Positions 1-5,879 are shown, counted from the first letter of the stretch. The stretch is 8,055 bases of DNA from Gammaproteobacteria bacterium (GCA_027076245.1 JALTKC010000031.1:1-8055), one strand, 5' to 3'. The notes: generated by a model not told the origin, from the sequence alone. Numbers and translations: made by a program.

Positions 1-563
1 TCCCAGTGCCCCACCATGACATCCAGCCCTAAAATATTAGAAGCTTCCACCATGTCCACACCGCGGGTCCACAGGGCCGTACCGGAACCCTGCCACAGGT
101 CACCGCCGTCAATGGTCAGAGTGTTCTGTTTGCCGCCGGCCTGTTTACGCAGGCGCTCCAGTAGGGTTTTAATATGGGCAAAGCCGCCGGTCTTGCCGTA
201 AATCGGGGCGACATTGTCGAAATTTAAATAGGTATAGGCATAGGCTTCAGGGGTATTGGGTTTGAGGCCCATCCATTTGAGCAGTTTTTTACCCACCAGA
301 TGAGGCGGACGGCCATAGGCTTCGCCAACCCCCAGGTTGACATTAGGCTCACGGAAGTACACCGGTTTGAGCTGGCCGTGGACATCGGTTATGTGTAGTA
401 TGCGGGCGGTGCCTTTTAAGGGCAGGTTGTAAAAATCTTCGGGTCTGGTTTTTTGTTTATTGTCGGTTTTGCCCACTGAAATGCCCGGAATCATCATGGG
501 TACGGAGCCGGCTGTTCCTGCAAGGCCCATTACTTTTACAAAATTACGTCTGGATACTGTCAT
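1..563 (-). CDS. soxB: SoxB, thiosulfohydrolase of the Sox system (N-terminal part, runs off the left edge)
   Basis: SoxB is a periplasmic di-manganese hydrolase of the 5'-nucleotidase/metallophosphatase family that releases sulfate from the thiosulfonate held on SoxYZ. The 187 visible residues start with a twin-arginine signal (SRRNFVK, residues 4-10, then an Ala/Gly-rich hydrophobic stretch to about residue 30), so the protein is exported folded by Tat. Metal-site motifs of the family are visible: ITDVHGQ (D60, H62), IDGGD (D155) and the start of the SoxB-type GHWE motif (H186), where ordinary 5'-nucleotidases have GNHE. The stretch around GGDLWQGSG is typical of SoxB. The family is usually about 560-570 residues, so about one third is present. 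The ATG at 561-563 is preceded by AAGAG on the minus strand. It is divergent from the kinase gene at 844, which suggests a shared control region. Confidence 0.95.
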   Translation of the reverse strand, partial: MTVSRRNFVKVMGLAGTAGSVPMMIPGISVGKTDNKQKTRPEDFYNLPLKGTARILHITDVHGQLKPVYFREPNVNLGVGEAYGRPPHLVGKKLLKWMGLKPNTPEAYAYTYLNFDNVAPIYGKTGGFAHIKTLLERLRKQAGGKQNTLTIDGGDLWQGSGTALWTRGVDMVEASNILGLDVMVGHW

Positions 564-618
564 TGTTAACTCTTGTTTGCGATGGTTGTTAAGATAAAAT
601 TGCTGCTATATAAGCTTG

Positions 619-649
619 TTCTGATTTAACTTTCTGAATTTTCTGAATT
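619..649. repeat. Short tandem repeat TTCTGAATT upstream of soxB
   Basis: Two perfect adjacent copies of the 9-mer TTCTGAATT occupy 632-640 and 641-649. A third, degenerate copy (TTCTGATTT) is at 619-627. They lie 56-86 bp upstream of the soxB start on the soxB side of the divergent region, near where a soxB promoter would be. They could be binding sites for a regulator, or chance slippage in AT-rich DNA. Confidence 0.5.
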
Positions 650-775
650 TTTAATCCGTTATTATCAAAAATAACCAGGCAGAATAATATGGATAAAAAC
701 TTGATAGGGTATTATGGTTTTCCTTAATAGTTGTAATTAATAACCGAAGCTGTGTAGTTACGCTAGCTTTGTCAG

Positions 776-804
776 TTGTAGAATGGCAGGATGAAACTTA
801 TACT
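776..804 (+). promoter_or_regulatory. Candidate sigma-70 promoter of the two-component operon
   Basis: TTGTAG at 776-781 (3 of 6 to the -35 consensus) and TATACT at 799-804 (5 of 6 to the -10 consensus) are separated by exactly 17 bp. Transcription would start near 811, giving a leader of about 33 nt before the kinase start. It was called from sequence resemblance only. Confidence 0.45.
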
Positions 805-843
805 TTAAACCTAAATAAAACCAATTAATTATGGATACCTCTT

Positions 844-3012
844 TTGATATTTAATTTACCCAGGGTTGTTCTGCTTTTTTTAATTCTGCTGTTATCACTT
901 CCGGTTCTGGCTGCGGATAATGTTATTCGTATCGGGGTGTTGAGCCACCGTGGTGATGATGTTACCCGTCAGATCTGGGCACCGACGGCGGATTATCTTA
1001 ATGCGGCTTTAAAGGGTTATCAGTTTAAAATTGTTCCCTTAAAGTTTGATGAAATAGAACCATCGGTAAGACAGTCTGAAATTGATTTTCTGCTGGTTAA
1101 TTCCGGCATATACGTCAGTATGGAAGTGCGATACCGGGTTTCCCGTATTGCCACTTTAAATAATAGTGTGGGTAATATCCCTTTGAATGTGTTTGGCGGG
1201 GTGATATTTGCCCGGCAGCTTAGAAATGATATTAATACTCTGGAGGATCTGCGTGGTAAAAAAGTTATGGCCGTGGATAAAACTTCCCTGGGCGGTTTTC
1301 AGATGGAATGGGGAGTATTAAAAGAGGCAAAAATAGATCCTTTTAGTGATTTTGCCAGTCTAAGCTTTGGTGAGACTCATGATAAAGTAGTGATGGCGGT
1401 CAGGGACGGTTTTGTGGATGTAGGCATGGTGCGCAGCGGTATACTGGAGAAGCTGGCTGCCAACGGTAAAATTCGTCTGGATGAATTTAAAATTATTCAC
1501 CCGGTTATTTACGATGGTTTCCCTTATATCCATAGTACGCCCTTATACCCCGAGTGGCCTTTCAGCAAACTGCAGAACACGCCTAATGAACTGGCTCAGA
1601 AGGTCGCTATAGCCCTGTTTCAAATGAGTCAGCAGCATACTGGAAAAAACAGTCATTATTTTGGCTGGACTATTCCGCTGGATTACCAGCAGGTTCATGA
1701 ACTGTTTAAAGAGTTAAAATTGCCGCCTTATCAGGATGAAGGTATGTTTACTCTGCAGGATGCAATAAAGCGCTACTGGAAGGGAATTGCTGTTGTCAGT
1801 GTGTTCCTGTTAATGCTGACCATAATGAGTACCTGGGTTGCTCGCTTAAATGCCCGTTTAAAAAAATCTAATCGTTCACTTGAATATCAGCATGATCTGG
1901 TACTTAATTCTGTCTGTGATGGGATTTATGGTGTGGACGTTAATGGTAACTGTACCTTTATGAACCGCTCCATGAGGAAAATGACCGGCTGGGAACTACA
2001 GGAAATGCAGCACGGCAATCAGCATGATTTGCTGCATCATTCTCATGCAGACGGGACTTTACATAAAGCAGAAGACTGTCCTGTCTATCTGACGTTTCGG
2101 GATGAAACACCGCGTTTTATTGCCGATGATGTATTCTGGAAAAAAGATGGCAGTTCTTTCCCTGTGGAATACAGCAGTACGCCCATGAAGGATCATACCG
2201 GTAAAACCATTGGCAGTGTTGTGGTATTCAGAGACATCAGTGAACGAAAAAAAGCAGAAGAAGAAAACCGGCGACACCAGATAGAACTGGCACATATGGC
2301 TCGCTTAAACACCATGGGTGAAATGGCTTCAGGCATCGCCCATGAACTGAATCAGCCTCTAACAGCTATTGCCACCAGTTCCTTTGCCTGCATACAGATG
2401 CTGGAAAGTGGCCAGGTAGATACAGAGAAGTTAATCGATGTACTGGAAACCATTGGTACCCAGGCAGAACATTCCGGAGAAATTATTCGCCAACTGCGTC
2501 AGTTTGTGCGTAAGGAACAGCCGGAACGTTCCAAAACCAATATCAATGCATTGATAGAAGAAGTGCTGTTGTTTATCCAGCCAGAGGCACGAAAAGCCGG
2601 TGTCAGGGTAATACGCAAGATGTCGCCCGATATTCAGGAAGTGCTGGCACAGCCGATACAGATTGAACAGGTGCTGCTGAATTTATGCAAGAATTCCATT
2701 GAGGCCATGCTGCAAAGCCCCGAAGACAACCGATTTTTAACCATAACCACTGAAATGGCCGGAGATAACGCTGTCATTGTAACAGTGGAGGATACAGGAC
2801 CGGGAATTGATGATAAAATTAAACAGGGACTGTTTGATCCTTTTGTGACCAGTAAGGAAAACGGCCTGGGCCTGGGGCTGTCTATCAGTCAGGGAATTAT
2901 AGAGTCACACCAGGGGCAGATGTATCTGCATTCAGCCAGTGTAGAAGGTACAGCGTTCCGTTTTGCCTTGCCGGTTATCAGTGATTCGGAGCAGAATAAT
3001 AATACGAAATAA
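844..3012 (+). CDS. TtrS/ThsS-like membrane sensor histidine kinase with PhnD-like periplasmic domain and PAS domain
   Basis: This 722-residue sensor kinase has a signal sequence at about 1-23 (ending VLA), a PhnD-type substrate-binding domain at about 27-300, one membrane helix at about 314-333, a PAS domain at about 348-466, and a kinase core. The phospho-acceptor is H500 in GIAHELNQP. The ATPase boxes follow: N-box N617 in KNSIEAM, G1 DTGPGID (650-656) and G2 GLGLGLS (674-680). The PhnD-like sensor domain followed by a single helix is the layout of TtrS (tetrathionate) and ThsS (thiosulfate), but an added PAS domain makes it longer than Salmonella TtrS. The PAS region is rich in His (390-407) and has C358, C370 and C412. 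The start is a TTG with only a weak GGA eight bases upstream; an in-frame stop at 826-828 leaves no ATG or GTG alternative. The ligand is inferred from neighbouring sox genes, not shown. Its partner regulator follows 100 bp downstream. Confidence 0.88.
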   Translation: MIFNLPRVVLLFLILLLSLPVLAADNVIRIGVLSHRGDDVTRQIWAPTADYLNAALKGYQFKIVPLKFDEIEPSVRQSEIDFLLVNSGIYVSMEVRYRVSRIATLNNSVGNIPLNVFGGVIFARQLRNDINTLEDLRGKKVMAVDKTSLGGFQMEWGVLKEAKIDPFSDFASLSFGETHDKVVMAVRDGFVDVGMVRSGILEKLAANGKIRLDEFKIIHPVIYDGFPYIHSTPLYPEWPFSKLQNTPNELAQKVAIALFQMSQQHTGKNSHYFGWTIPLDYQQVHELFKELKLPPYQDEGMFTLQDAIKRYWKGIAVVSVFLLMLTIMSTWVARLNARLKKSNRSLEYQHDLVLNSVCDGIYGVDVNGNCTFMNRSMRKMTGWELQEMQHGNQHDLLHHSHADGTLHKAEDCPVYLTFRDETPRFIADDVFWKKDGSSFPVEYSSTPMKDHTGKTIGSVVVFRDISERKKAEEENRRHQIELAHMARLNTMGEMASGIAHELNQPLTAIATSSFACIQMLESGQVDTEKLIDVLETIGTQAEHSGEIIRQLRQFVRKEQPERSKTNINALIEEVLLFIQPEARKAGVRVIRKMSPDIQEVLAQPIQIEQVLLNLCKNSIEAMLQSPEDNRFLTITTEMAGDNAVIVTVEDTGPGIDDKIKQGLFDPFVTSKENGLGLGLSISQGIIESHQGQMYLHSASVEGTAFRFALPVISDSEQNNNTK

Positions 3013-3018
3013 ATTCAG

Positions 3019-3060
3019 AAAACTAAGCTGGAAAGCTAAGCCAGAAAAGCTAAGCCAGAA
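3019..3060 (+). repeat. Imperfect 14-bp tandem repeat between kinase and regulator genes
   Basis: About three copies of a unit resembling AAAGCTAAGCCAGA follow the kinase stop codon: a degenerate copy (AAACTAAGCTGG) at 3020-3031, then two nearly identical copies ending at 3044 and 3058. The rest of the 100-bp gap is A-rich and leads into the ribosome-binding site of the next gene. No function can be assigned; replication slippage is the simplest origin. Confidence 0.5.
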
Positions 3061-3112
3061 AAAGTTAACTAAAAAAAGAAAACCAGTATTTAAGGAAGAG
3101 GTAAAAAAATAA

Positions 3113-3724
3113 ATGATAAAGCCTACGGTTTTTATTGTTGATGATGACGAACAGGTGCGTAATGCCTTACGACTGTTAATGGAGTCAGTAGGTCTGAATA
3201 CAGAAACCTATGCATCGGCTCAGGAATATCTGGATCAGTTTGATGTGGATAAGCCCGGTTGTCTGATTCTGGATGTACGTATGCCCGGTATCAGCGGCCT
3301 GGATCTGCAGGCCCGGCTGGCGGCTGAGCGTATTCATCCGGCCATTATCATTATTACCGGTCATGGTGATGTACCTATGGCGGTCCGTGCCGTTACCGCC
3401 GGGGCTGTGGATTTTATTGAAAAACCCTTTAATAATCAGTCTATGCTTGACACGGTACATAAGGCCATCGAACAGGATGCTGTACAAAGAGGGGAGTCGT
3501 CCCGGATACAGGATATCGAAGCCCGTTATAATGACCTGACCCCCAGGGAAAAGGAAGTGCTGCAGTTTGTTATTGAAGGCAAGCGCAATAAGATTATTGC
3601 GTCTGAACTGAATATCAGCCAGTCAACGGTTGAAGCGCATCGTTCCCGGGTTATGGAGAAAATGGCCGCTGATACTCTGTCAGACCTAATGCGTATGGCT
3701 TTAACCCTGAAACTAATTGAATAG
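3113..3724 (+). CDS. FixJ/NarL-family response regulator (TtrR-like), partner of the upstream kinase
   Basis: This is a 203-residue DNA-binding response regulator. The receiver domain (about 4-120) shows the acidic cluster D10-D12, the phosphorylation site D54 in LILDVRMPG, T82 and K104 in EKPF, which complete the normal phospho-signalling set. A LuxR/FixJ-type helix-turn-helix (about 140-200) starts at LTPREKEVL and includes NISQSTVEAHRSRVMEKM. Length and layout agree with TtrR (about 206 residues). The ATG at 3113 is preceded by AAGGAAGAGG at 3092-3101, so translation should be efficient. The gene follows the kinase on the same strand and both are probably one transcript. Its targets are unknown; the divergent soxB region and the repeat-rich region in front of soxX are the closest candidates. 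Confidence 0.9.
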   Translation: MIKPTVFIVDDDEQVRNALRLLMESVGLNTETYASAQEYLDQFDVDKPGCLILDVRMPGISGLDLQARLAAERIHPAIIIITGHGDVPMAVRAVTAGAVDFIEKPFNNQSMLDTVHKAIEQDAVQRGESSRIQDIEARYNDLTPREKEVLQFVIEGKRNKIIASELNISQSTVEAHRSRVMEKMAADTLSDLMRMALTLKLIE

Positions 3725-3755
3725 CAATACTAATACCAACACCGGTTTAAATACA

Positions 3756-3775
3756 TATGGTGGAAAACCACCATA
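3756..3775 (+). terminator. Stem-loop after the response-regulator gene, possible terminator
   Basis: The arms TATGGTGG and CCACCATA form a perfect 8-bp stem around an AAAA loop, starting 32 bp after the regulator stop codon. The downstream DNA is T-rich (TATTATTTTC near 3781-3790) but lacks a clean T-run next to the stem, so intrinsic termination is possible rather than certain. Confidence 0.4.
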
Positions 3776-3864
3776 AAATCTATTATTTTCTCTAATTTTT
3801 CTTTGCTCTGTAAGGTTCATAATATTATTAGCCTGAAAGAGGGACAGGAGTCCCTTTGGTATTG

Positions 3865-4001
3865 GCCTGCACAACTATTGATGCTCCTTAGTCGAATAAA
3901 AGTCGAATAAACACTTAATGTTGCTGTGTTAAAGACCATCGTATGAAAGTTTGATTGCTTAACAATTAATAATAACAATCAAATGCAAAAGTCGTGCAGG
4001 C
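3865..4001. repeat. Long-range inverted repeat enclosing smaller repeats, upstream of soxX
   Basis: GCCTGCACAACTATTG at 3865-3880 matches the reverse complement of 3986-4001 (GCCTGCACGACTTTTG) at 14 of 16 positions, with a 105-bp interior. The interior holds the 11-bp tandem repeat and the 8-bp inverted repeat. The arms could be two oppositely oriented binding sites of a dimeric regulator, the base of a structured RNA, or the remnant ends of a small mobile element. There is no evident target-site duplication. Confidence 0.5.
3890..3911. repeat. Perfect 11-bp tandem repeat AGTCGAATAAA, candidate operator
   Basis: Two exact adjacent copies of AGTCGAATAAA lie at 3890-3900 and 3901-3911. A period of 11 bp is close to one turn of B-DNA, so two protein subunits would sit on the same face. 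The position, about 155 bp upstream of the weak soxX promoter, suits an activator site. Function is inferred. Confidence 0.5.
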
Positions 4002-4044
4002 AATTTTTAATAATAAAAATAATAAGTTCCTGTAAATCCCTTTA

Positions 4045-4073
4045 TTAAAATCCCTGGTCGTACTGGCTATAAA
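4045..4073 (+). promoter_or_regulatory. Weak candidate promoter of soxXAK
   Basis: TTAAAA at 4045-4050 and TATAAA at 4068-4073 are spaced by 17 bp, with 4 of 6 and 5 of 6 matches to the sigma-70 hexamers. The -35 box overlaps the second AAATCCCT copy of a direct repeat (4034-4041 and 4048-4055, period 14). A poor -35 is what an activator-dependent promoter would show, but in AT-rich DNA such matches are common. Confidence 0.35.
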
Positions 4074-4100
4074 AGGCTTGATATAAAGTGCTGGATTTCT

Positions 4101-4138
4101 GGAGCTTAATAATGTCATTTCACTGGAGATCCATAATG
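4101..4138 (+). promoter_or_regulatory. Two successive ribosome-binding sites and starts for soxX
   Basis: GGAG at 4101-4104 and GGAG at 4125-4128 are each followed, after seven bases, by an in-frame ATG (4112 and 4136). Both units end in ATAATG and are 24 bp apart. Either start gives a valid signal peptide, so the true start cannot be fixed from sequence alone. Confidence 0.6.
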
Positions 4139-4513
4139 ATTAAAACAATAAGAGGGTTTACTCTGTCTGGCACCATGGTGCTGACAGTGAGTCTGATGCT
4201 GCCAGCTATTCAATCCCATGCAGCCGATACAGCTAAAGGTTCTAATATTGAGCAGGGTAAAGAGCTGGCTTTTTCCCGTAAAAAAGGTAATTGTCTGGCC
4301 TGCCATATGATTAAAGACGGGGTCAGTCCCGGTAATATTGCACCACCTCTGGTAATGATGAAAAGTCGTTTTCCTGATAAAAAAGTACTTAGGGCACAAA
4401 TCTGGAATGCCTCCAAACGTAACCCTGAAACATCCATGCCTTTGTTTGGTAAATATGAGGTATTAACGGAAAGCGAACTGGATAAGGTTGTTGACTTTAT
4501 CTATTCACTATAA
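4136..4513 (+). CDS. soxX: SoxX, monoheme c-type cytochrome subunit of SoxXA
   Basis: SoxX is the small cytochrome subunit of the periplasmic SoxXA complex, which oxidatively couples thiosulfate to the cysteine of SoxYZ and takes up the electrons. From this start the protein has 125 residues: a Sec signal (about 1-29, ending SHA), the heme c motif CLACH (C53, C56, H57), the SoxX-like stretch GNIAPPL and the distal heme ligand M101 in SMPLFGKY. I chose the ATG at 4136 because GGAG at 4125-4128 lies seven bases ahead and the signal peptide has a normal length. An in-frame ATG at 4112 also has GGAG seven bases ahead (4101-4104) and would add eight residues (MSFHWRSI); a GTG at 4088 is less likely. 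soxA follows after 18 bp, so they are co-transcribed. Confidence 0.92.
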   Translation: MIKTIRGFTLSGTMVLTVSLMLPAIQSHAADTAKGSNIEQGKELAFSRKKGNCLACHMIKDGVSPGNIAPPLVMMKSRFPDKKVLRAQIWNASKRNPETSMPLFGKYEVLTESELDKVVDFIYSL

Positions 4514-4531
4514 TTATCGGGGAAAACCATT

Positions 4532-5395
4532 ATGAAAAAACTATTAGTGAAAACTAAAATGCAGAAGTTAAGTGTTTGTTTATTACTGACCGTTATGACA
4601 CTAACGATTGTACCTTCTGTTTATGCCAGTCCTGAGGAGGATCGTAAAACCATTATAGAATATTTTGAAACCCGTTTTGTGGGTATTCCATTAAGTGAAT
4701 ACGCTAACGGTGTTTATGCTTATGATACAGTGGGTAGGGAAAGCTGGGAAGCTATTGAAGAATTTCCCCCCTATGAGATTGCCATAGAAAAAGGCCAGAC
4801 CATGTGGGAAAAACCCTTTGCCAATGGCAAAACTTATAAGGACTGTTTCCCGGACGGACCGGCCATTGCCGATCAATATCCTCGCTGGGACAAAAAGCAG
4901 GCTAAAGTAATGACCCTGCCTCTGGCCATTAATCAGTGCCGCGAAGCCAATGGTGAAAAACCGTTGAAATATAAAAAAGGCAGCATTAACGATATTCTGG
5001 CCTATATTGCCTATGAATCCCGTGGTAAAAAGACCCATGTGGTGATCCCTGAAGATGAGCCAGGTGCTCTGGCAGCCTACGAAGATGGTAAGAAATTCTT
5101 TTTTTCCCGTCGTGGTCAGTTAAACTTCTCCTGTGCGACCTGTCATATTCAAAATGCCGGCAATCGAATTCGTTCGGACAATCTAAGCCCTGCTCTGGGT
5201 CATACCACTCATTTTCCTGTGTATCGTTCCAAATGGGGAGCTGTAGGTACTCTGCATCGCCGTTTTACCGGCTGTAATAAACAGGTCAGAGCCAAACCTT
5301 TTAAGGCGCAGGGAGAAGAGTATCGTAATCTGGAATATTTCCTGACCTATCTCAGCAATGGTCTGGAACTGAACGGTCCCGGTTCCCGTAAATAA
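4532..5395 (+). CDS. soxA: SoxA, catalytic c-type cytochrome subunit of SoxXA (single-heme type)
   Basis: SoxA carries the active site of SoxXA, where thiosulfate is joined to the SoxYZ carrier. The 287 residues comprise a Sec signal (about 1-32, ending VYA), an N-terminal domain, and a C-terminal cytochrome domain with heme motif CATCH (C201, C204, H205). C248 in FTGCNKQVRA is the conserved catalytic cysteine that carries the persulfide and ligates heme. The N-terminal domain has no CxxCH; C105 and C136 remain instead, as in single-heme SoxA proteins where they form a disulfide, unlike diheme SoxA of Rhodovulum or Paracoccus. GGGGA at 4519-4523 precedes the ATG by eight bases. It lies 18 bp after soxX and 27 bp before soxK, forming one operon. 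Confidence 0.95.
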   Translation: MKKLLVKTKMQKLSVCLLLTVMTLTIVPSVYASPEEDRKTIIEYFETRFVGIPLSEYANGVYAYDTVGRESWEAIEEFPPYEIAIEKGQTMWEKPFANGKTYKDCFPDGPAIADQYPRWDKKQAKVMTLPLAINQCREANGEKPLKYKKGSINDILAYIAYESRGKKTHVVIPEDEPGALAAYEDGKKFFFSRRGQLNFSCATCHIQNAGNRIRSDNLSPALGHTTHFPVYRSKWGAVGTLHRRFTGCNKQVRAKPFKAQGEEYRNLEYFLTYLSNGLELNGPGSRK

Positions 5396-5422
5396 TATTG
5401 ATACAGATAACAGGAGATAATA

Positions 5423-5737
5423 ATGAAATTAGCCATTAAACTGCTATTGATTGTAGTACTTGGATTCACTTCAACTGTGATCCTGGCAGCCGCCAGCGAT
5501 AAAGACGCACAGGATGCCATTGCGGCGGCGGAACAGGCACGTAAGAAAGCCGCTTCTGTAAAGGGTGAATGGCGTGACACAGGTAAAATCATTAAAAAGG
5601 CTGAACAGGCCAGACAAAAAGGTGATTTTGACAAGGCGATTAAACTGGCCAATAAAGCCGAGCGTCAGGGCAAATACGGTTATGAACAGGCCATGTCCCA
5701 GCAAACCCTTAAAATGCCTTCCTATTTAAAGCGCTAG
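5423..5737 (+). CDS. soxK: SoxK, SoxXA-binding protein (SAXB)
   Basis: This is a small periplasmic protein of 104 residues with a Sec signal (about 1-23, cleavage near LAA). The mature part is highly charged and helical: Ala/Lys/Gln-rich segments such as AEQARKKA and AEQARQKGDFDKAIKLANKA suggest a helical hairpin or coiled coil. Small proteins of this kind directly after soxA in green and purple sulfur bacteria are SoxK/SAXB, which binds SoxXA and raises thiosulfate-oxidising activity. The call rests on position, size and the Ala/Lys-rich helical composition. GGAG at 5413-5416 lies six bases before the ATG. A rhodanese gene soxL, which follows soxK in A. vinosum, is absent here. Confidence 0.85.
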   Translation: MKLAIKLLLIVVLGFTSTVILAAASDKDAQDAIAAAEQARKKAASVKGEWRDTGKIIKKAEQARQKGDFDKAIKLANKAERQGKYGYEQAMSQQTLKMPSYLKR

Positions 5738-5762
5738 GCACTATCATTCCTTTCCCTCGGAG

Positions 5763-5781
5763 CGCGGGCATCCTGCCCGCG
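5763..5781. repeat. GC-rich palindromic hairpin after soxK (REP-like element or terminator)
   Basis: CGCGGGCA and TGCCCGCG form a perfect 8-bp stem with a TCC loop, in sharp contrast to the AT-rich surroundings. It lies 25 bp after the soxK stop. The nearest T-run (5800-5804) starts about 18 bp later, which is too far for a standard intrinsic terminator. The sequence resembles interspersed palindromic (REP-type) repeats, so that reading is preferred; it could still help end the sox transcript. Confidence 0.5.
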
Positions 5782-5815
5782 TACCCGAACAGGGTTCTAT
5801 TTTTCAAAACAATTC

Positions 5816-5848
5816 CTGATTTTTAAATCAGCCAATCTCGGGTATAAT
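5816..5848 (+). promoter_or_regulatory. Candidate promoter of the methyltransferase-ligase unit, with overlapping palindrome
   Basis: A perfect TATAAT -10 box lies at 5843-5848 with a poor -35 (TTTTTA, 5820-5825) at 17-bp spacing. The -35 is covered by an inverted repeat with 7-bp arms CTGATTT/AAATCAG at 5816-5831, a possible operator. It is not an FNR site because the half-sites are six rather than four bases apart. The promoter implies that this unit is transcribed separately from soxXAK. Confidence 0.5.
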
Positions 5849-5879
5849 CCTGAATTAATCTTTTTTCAGGTTAAACCCA

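Larger units (their letters stand above)
564..843. promoter_or_regulatory. Divergent control region between soxB and the sensor-kinase gene
   Basis: This AT-rich spacer of 280 bp must carry promoters for both outward-facing genes. A good plus-strand promoter candidate lies at 776-804. On the minus strand the TATAT run near 608-613 is a possible but weak -10 for soxB. A perfect tandem repeat of TTCTGAATT at 632-649, with a related TTCTGATTT at 619-627, sits just upstream of that position. A short stem-loop with GTTATT/AATAAC arms is at 658-675. No convincing gene is present. A role as an operator region is inferred from position. Confidence 0.6.
3725..4135 (+). promoter_or_regulatory. Repeat-rich gene-free region upstream of soxX
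   Basis: No gene was found in these 411 bp, which are much longer than a simple promoter needs. In order they hold: the stem-loop at 3756-3775; a second stem-loop GGGAC-AGGA-GTCCC, extendable to 3838-3857; an inverted repeat of 16 bp with 14 matches at 3865-3880 and 3986-4001; inside it, a perfect 11-bp tandem repeat (3890-3911) and an 8-bp inverted repeat TTTGATTG/CAATCAAA (3950-3957, 3976-3983); then a direct repeat AAATCCCT at 4034 and 4048 and a weak promoter. The layout suggests operator sites or a structured leader for soxXAK, but this is inference. Confidence 0.55.

Noticed and set aside
16..201. Plus-strand open frame of 61 codons
   Set aside because: It lies antisense inside soxB, whose minus-strand reading gives a clear family match through the same DNA; the plus frame has no recognisable domain.
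3838..3857. GGGAC-AGGA-GTCCC stem-loop as an intrinsic terminator
   Set aside because: Only a TTT follows, and the stem includes a wobble pair; kept only as part of the structured spacer.
3951..3982. TTGAT and ATCAA as an FNR-type box
   Set aside because: The half-sites are 22 bp apart, while FNR needs four; they are only the arms of a wider inverted repeat.
3890..4001. Repeats before soxX as a CRISPR array
   Set aside because: The repeats are too short, directly adjacent and without spacers; there are no cas genes.
4088..4135. GTG at 4088 as the soxX start
   Set aside because: It would add 16 residues before the signal peptide, and it lacks a ribosome-binding site as good as those of the ATGs at 4112 and 4136.
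4691..5038. Minus-strand open frame of 115 codons opposite soxA
   Set aside because: It is fully within soxA, which has a signal peptide, heme motif and catalytic cysteine. The antisense frame has no features of its own.
4532..5395. SoxA as the diheme type
   Set aside because: Only one CxxCH is present; the N-terminal domain keeps only C105 and C136, matching the single-heme type.
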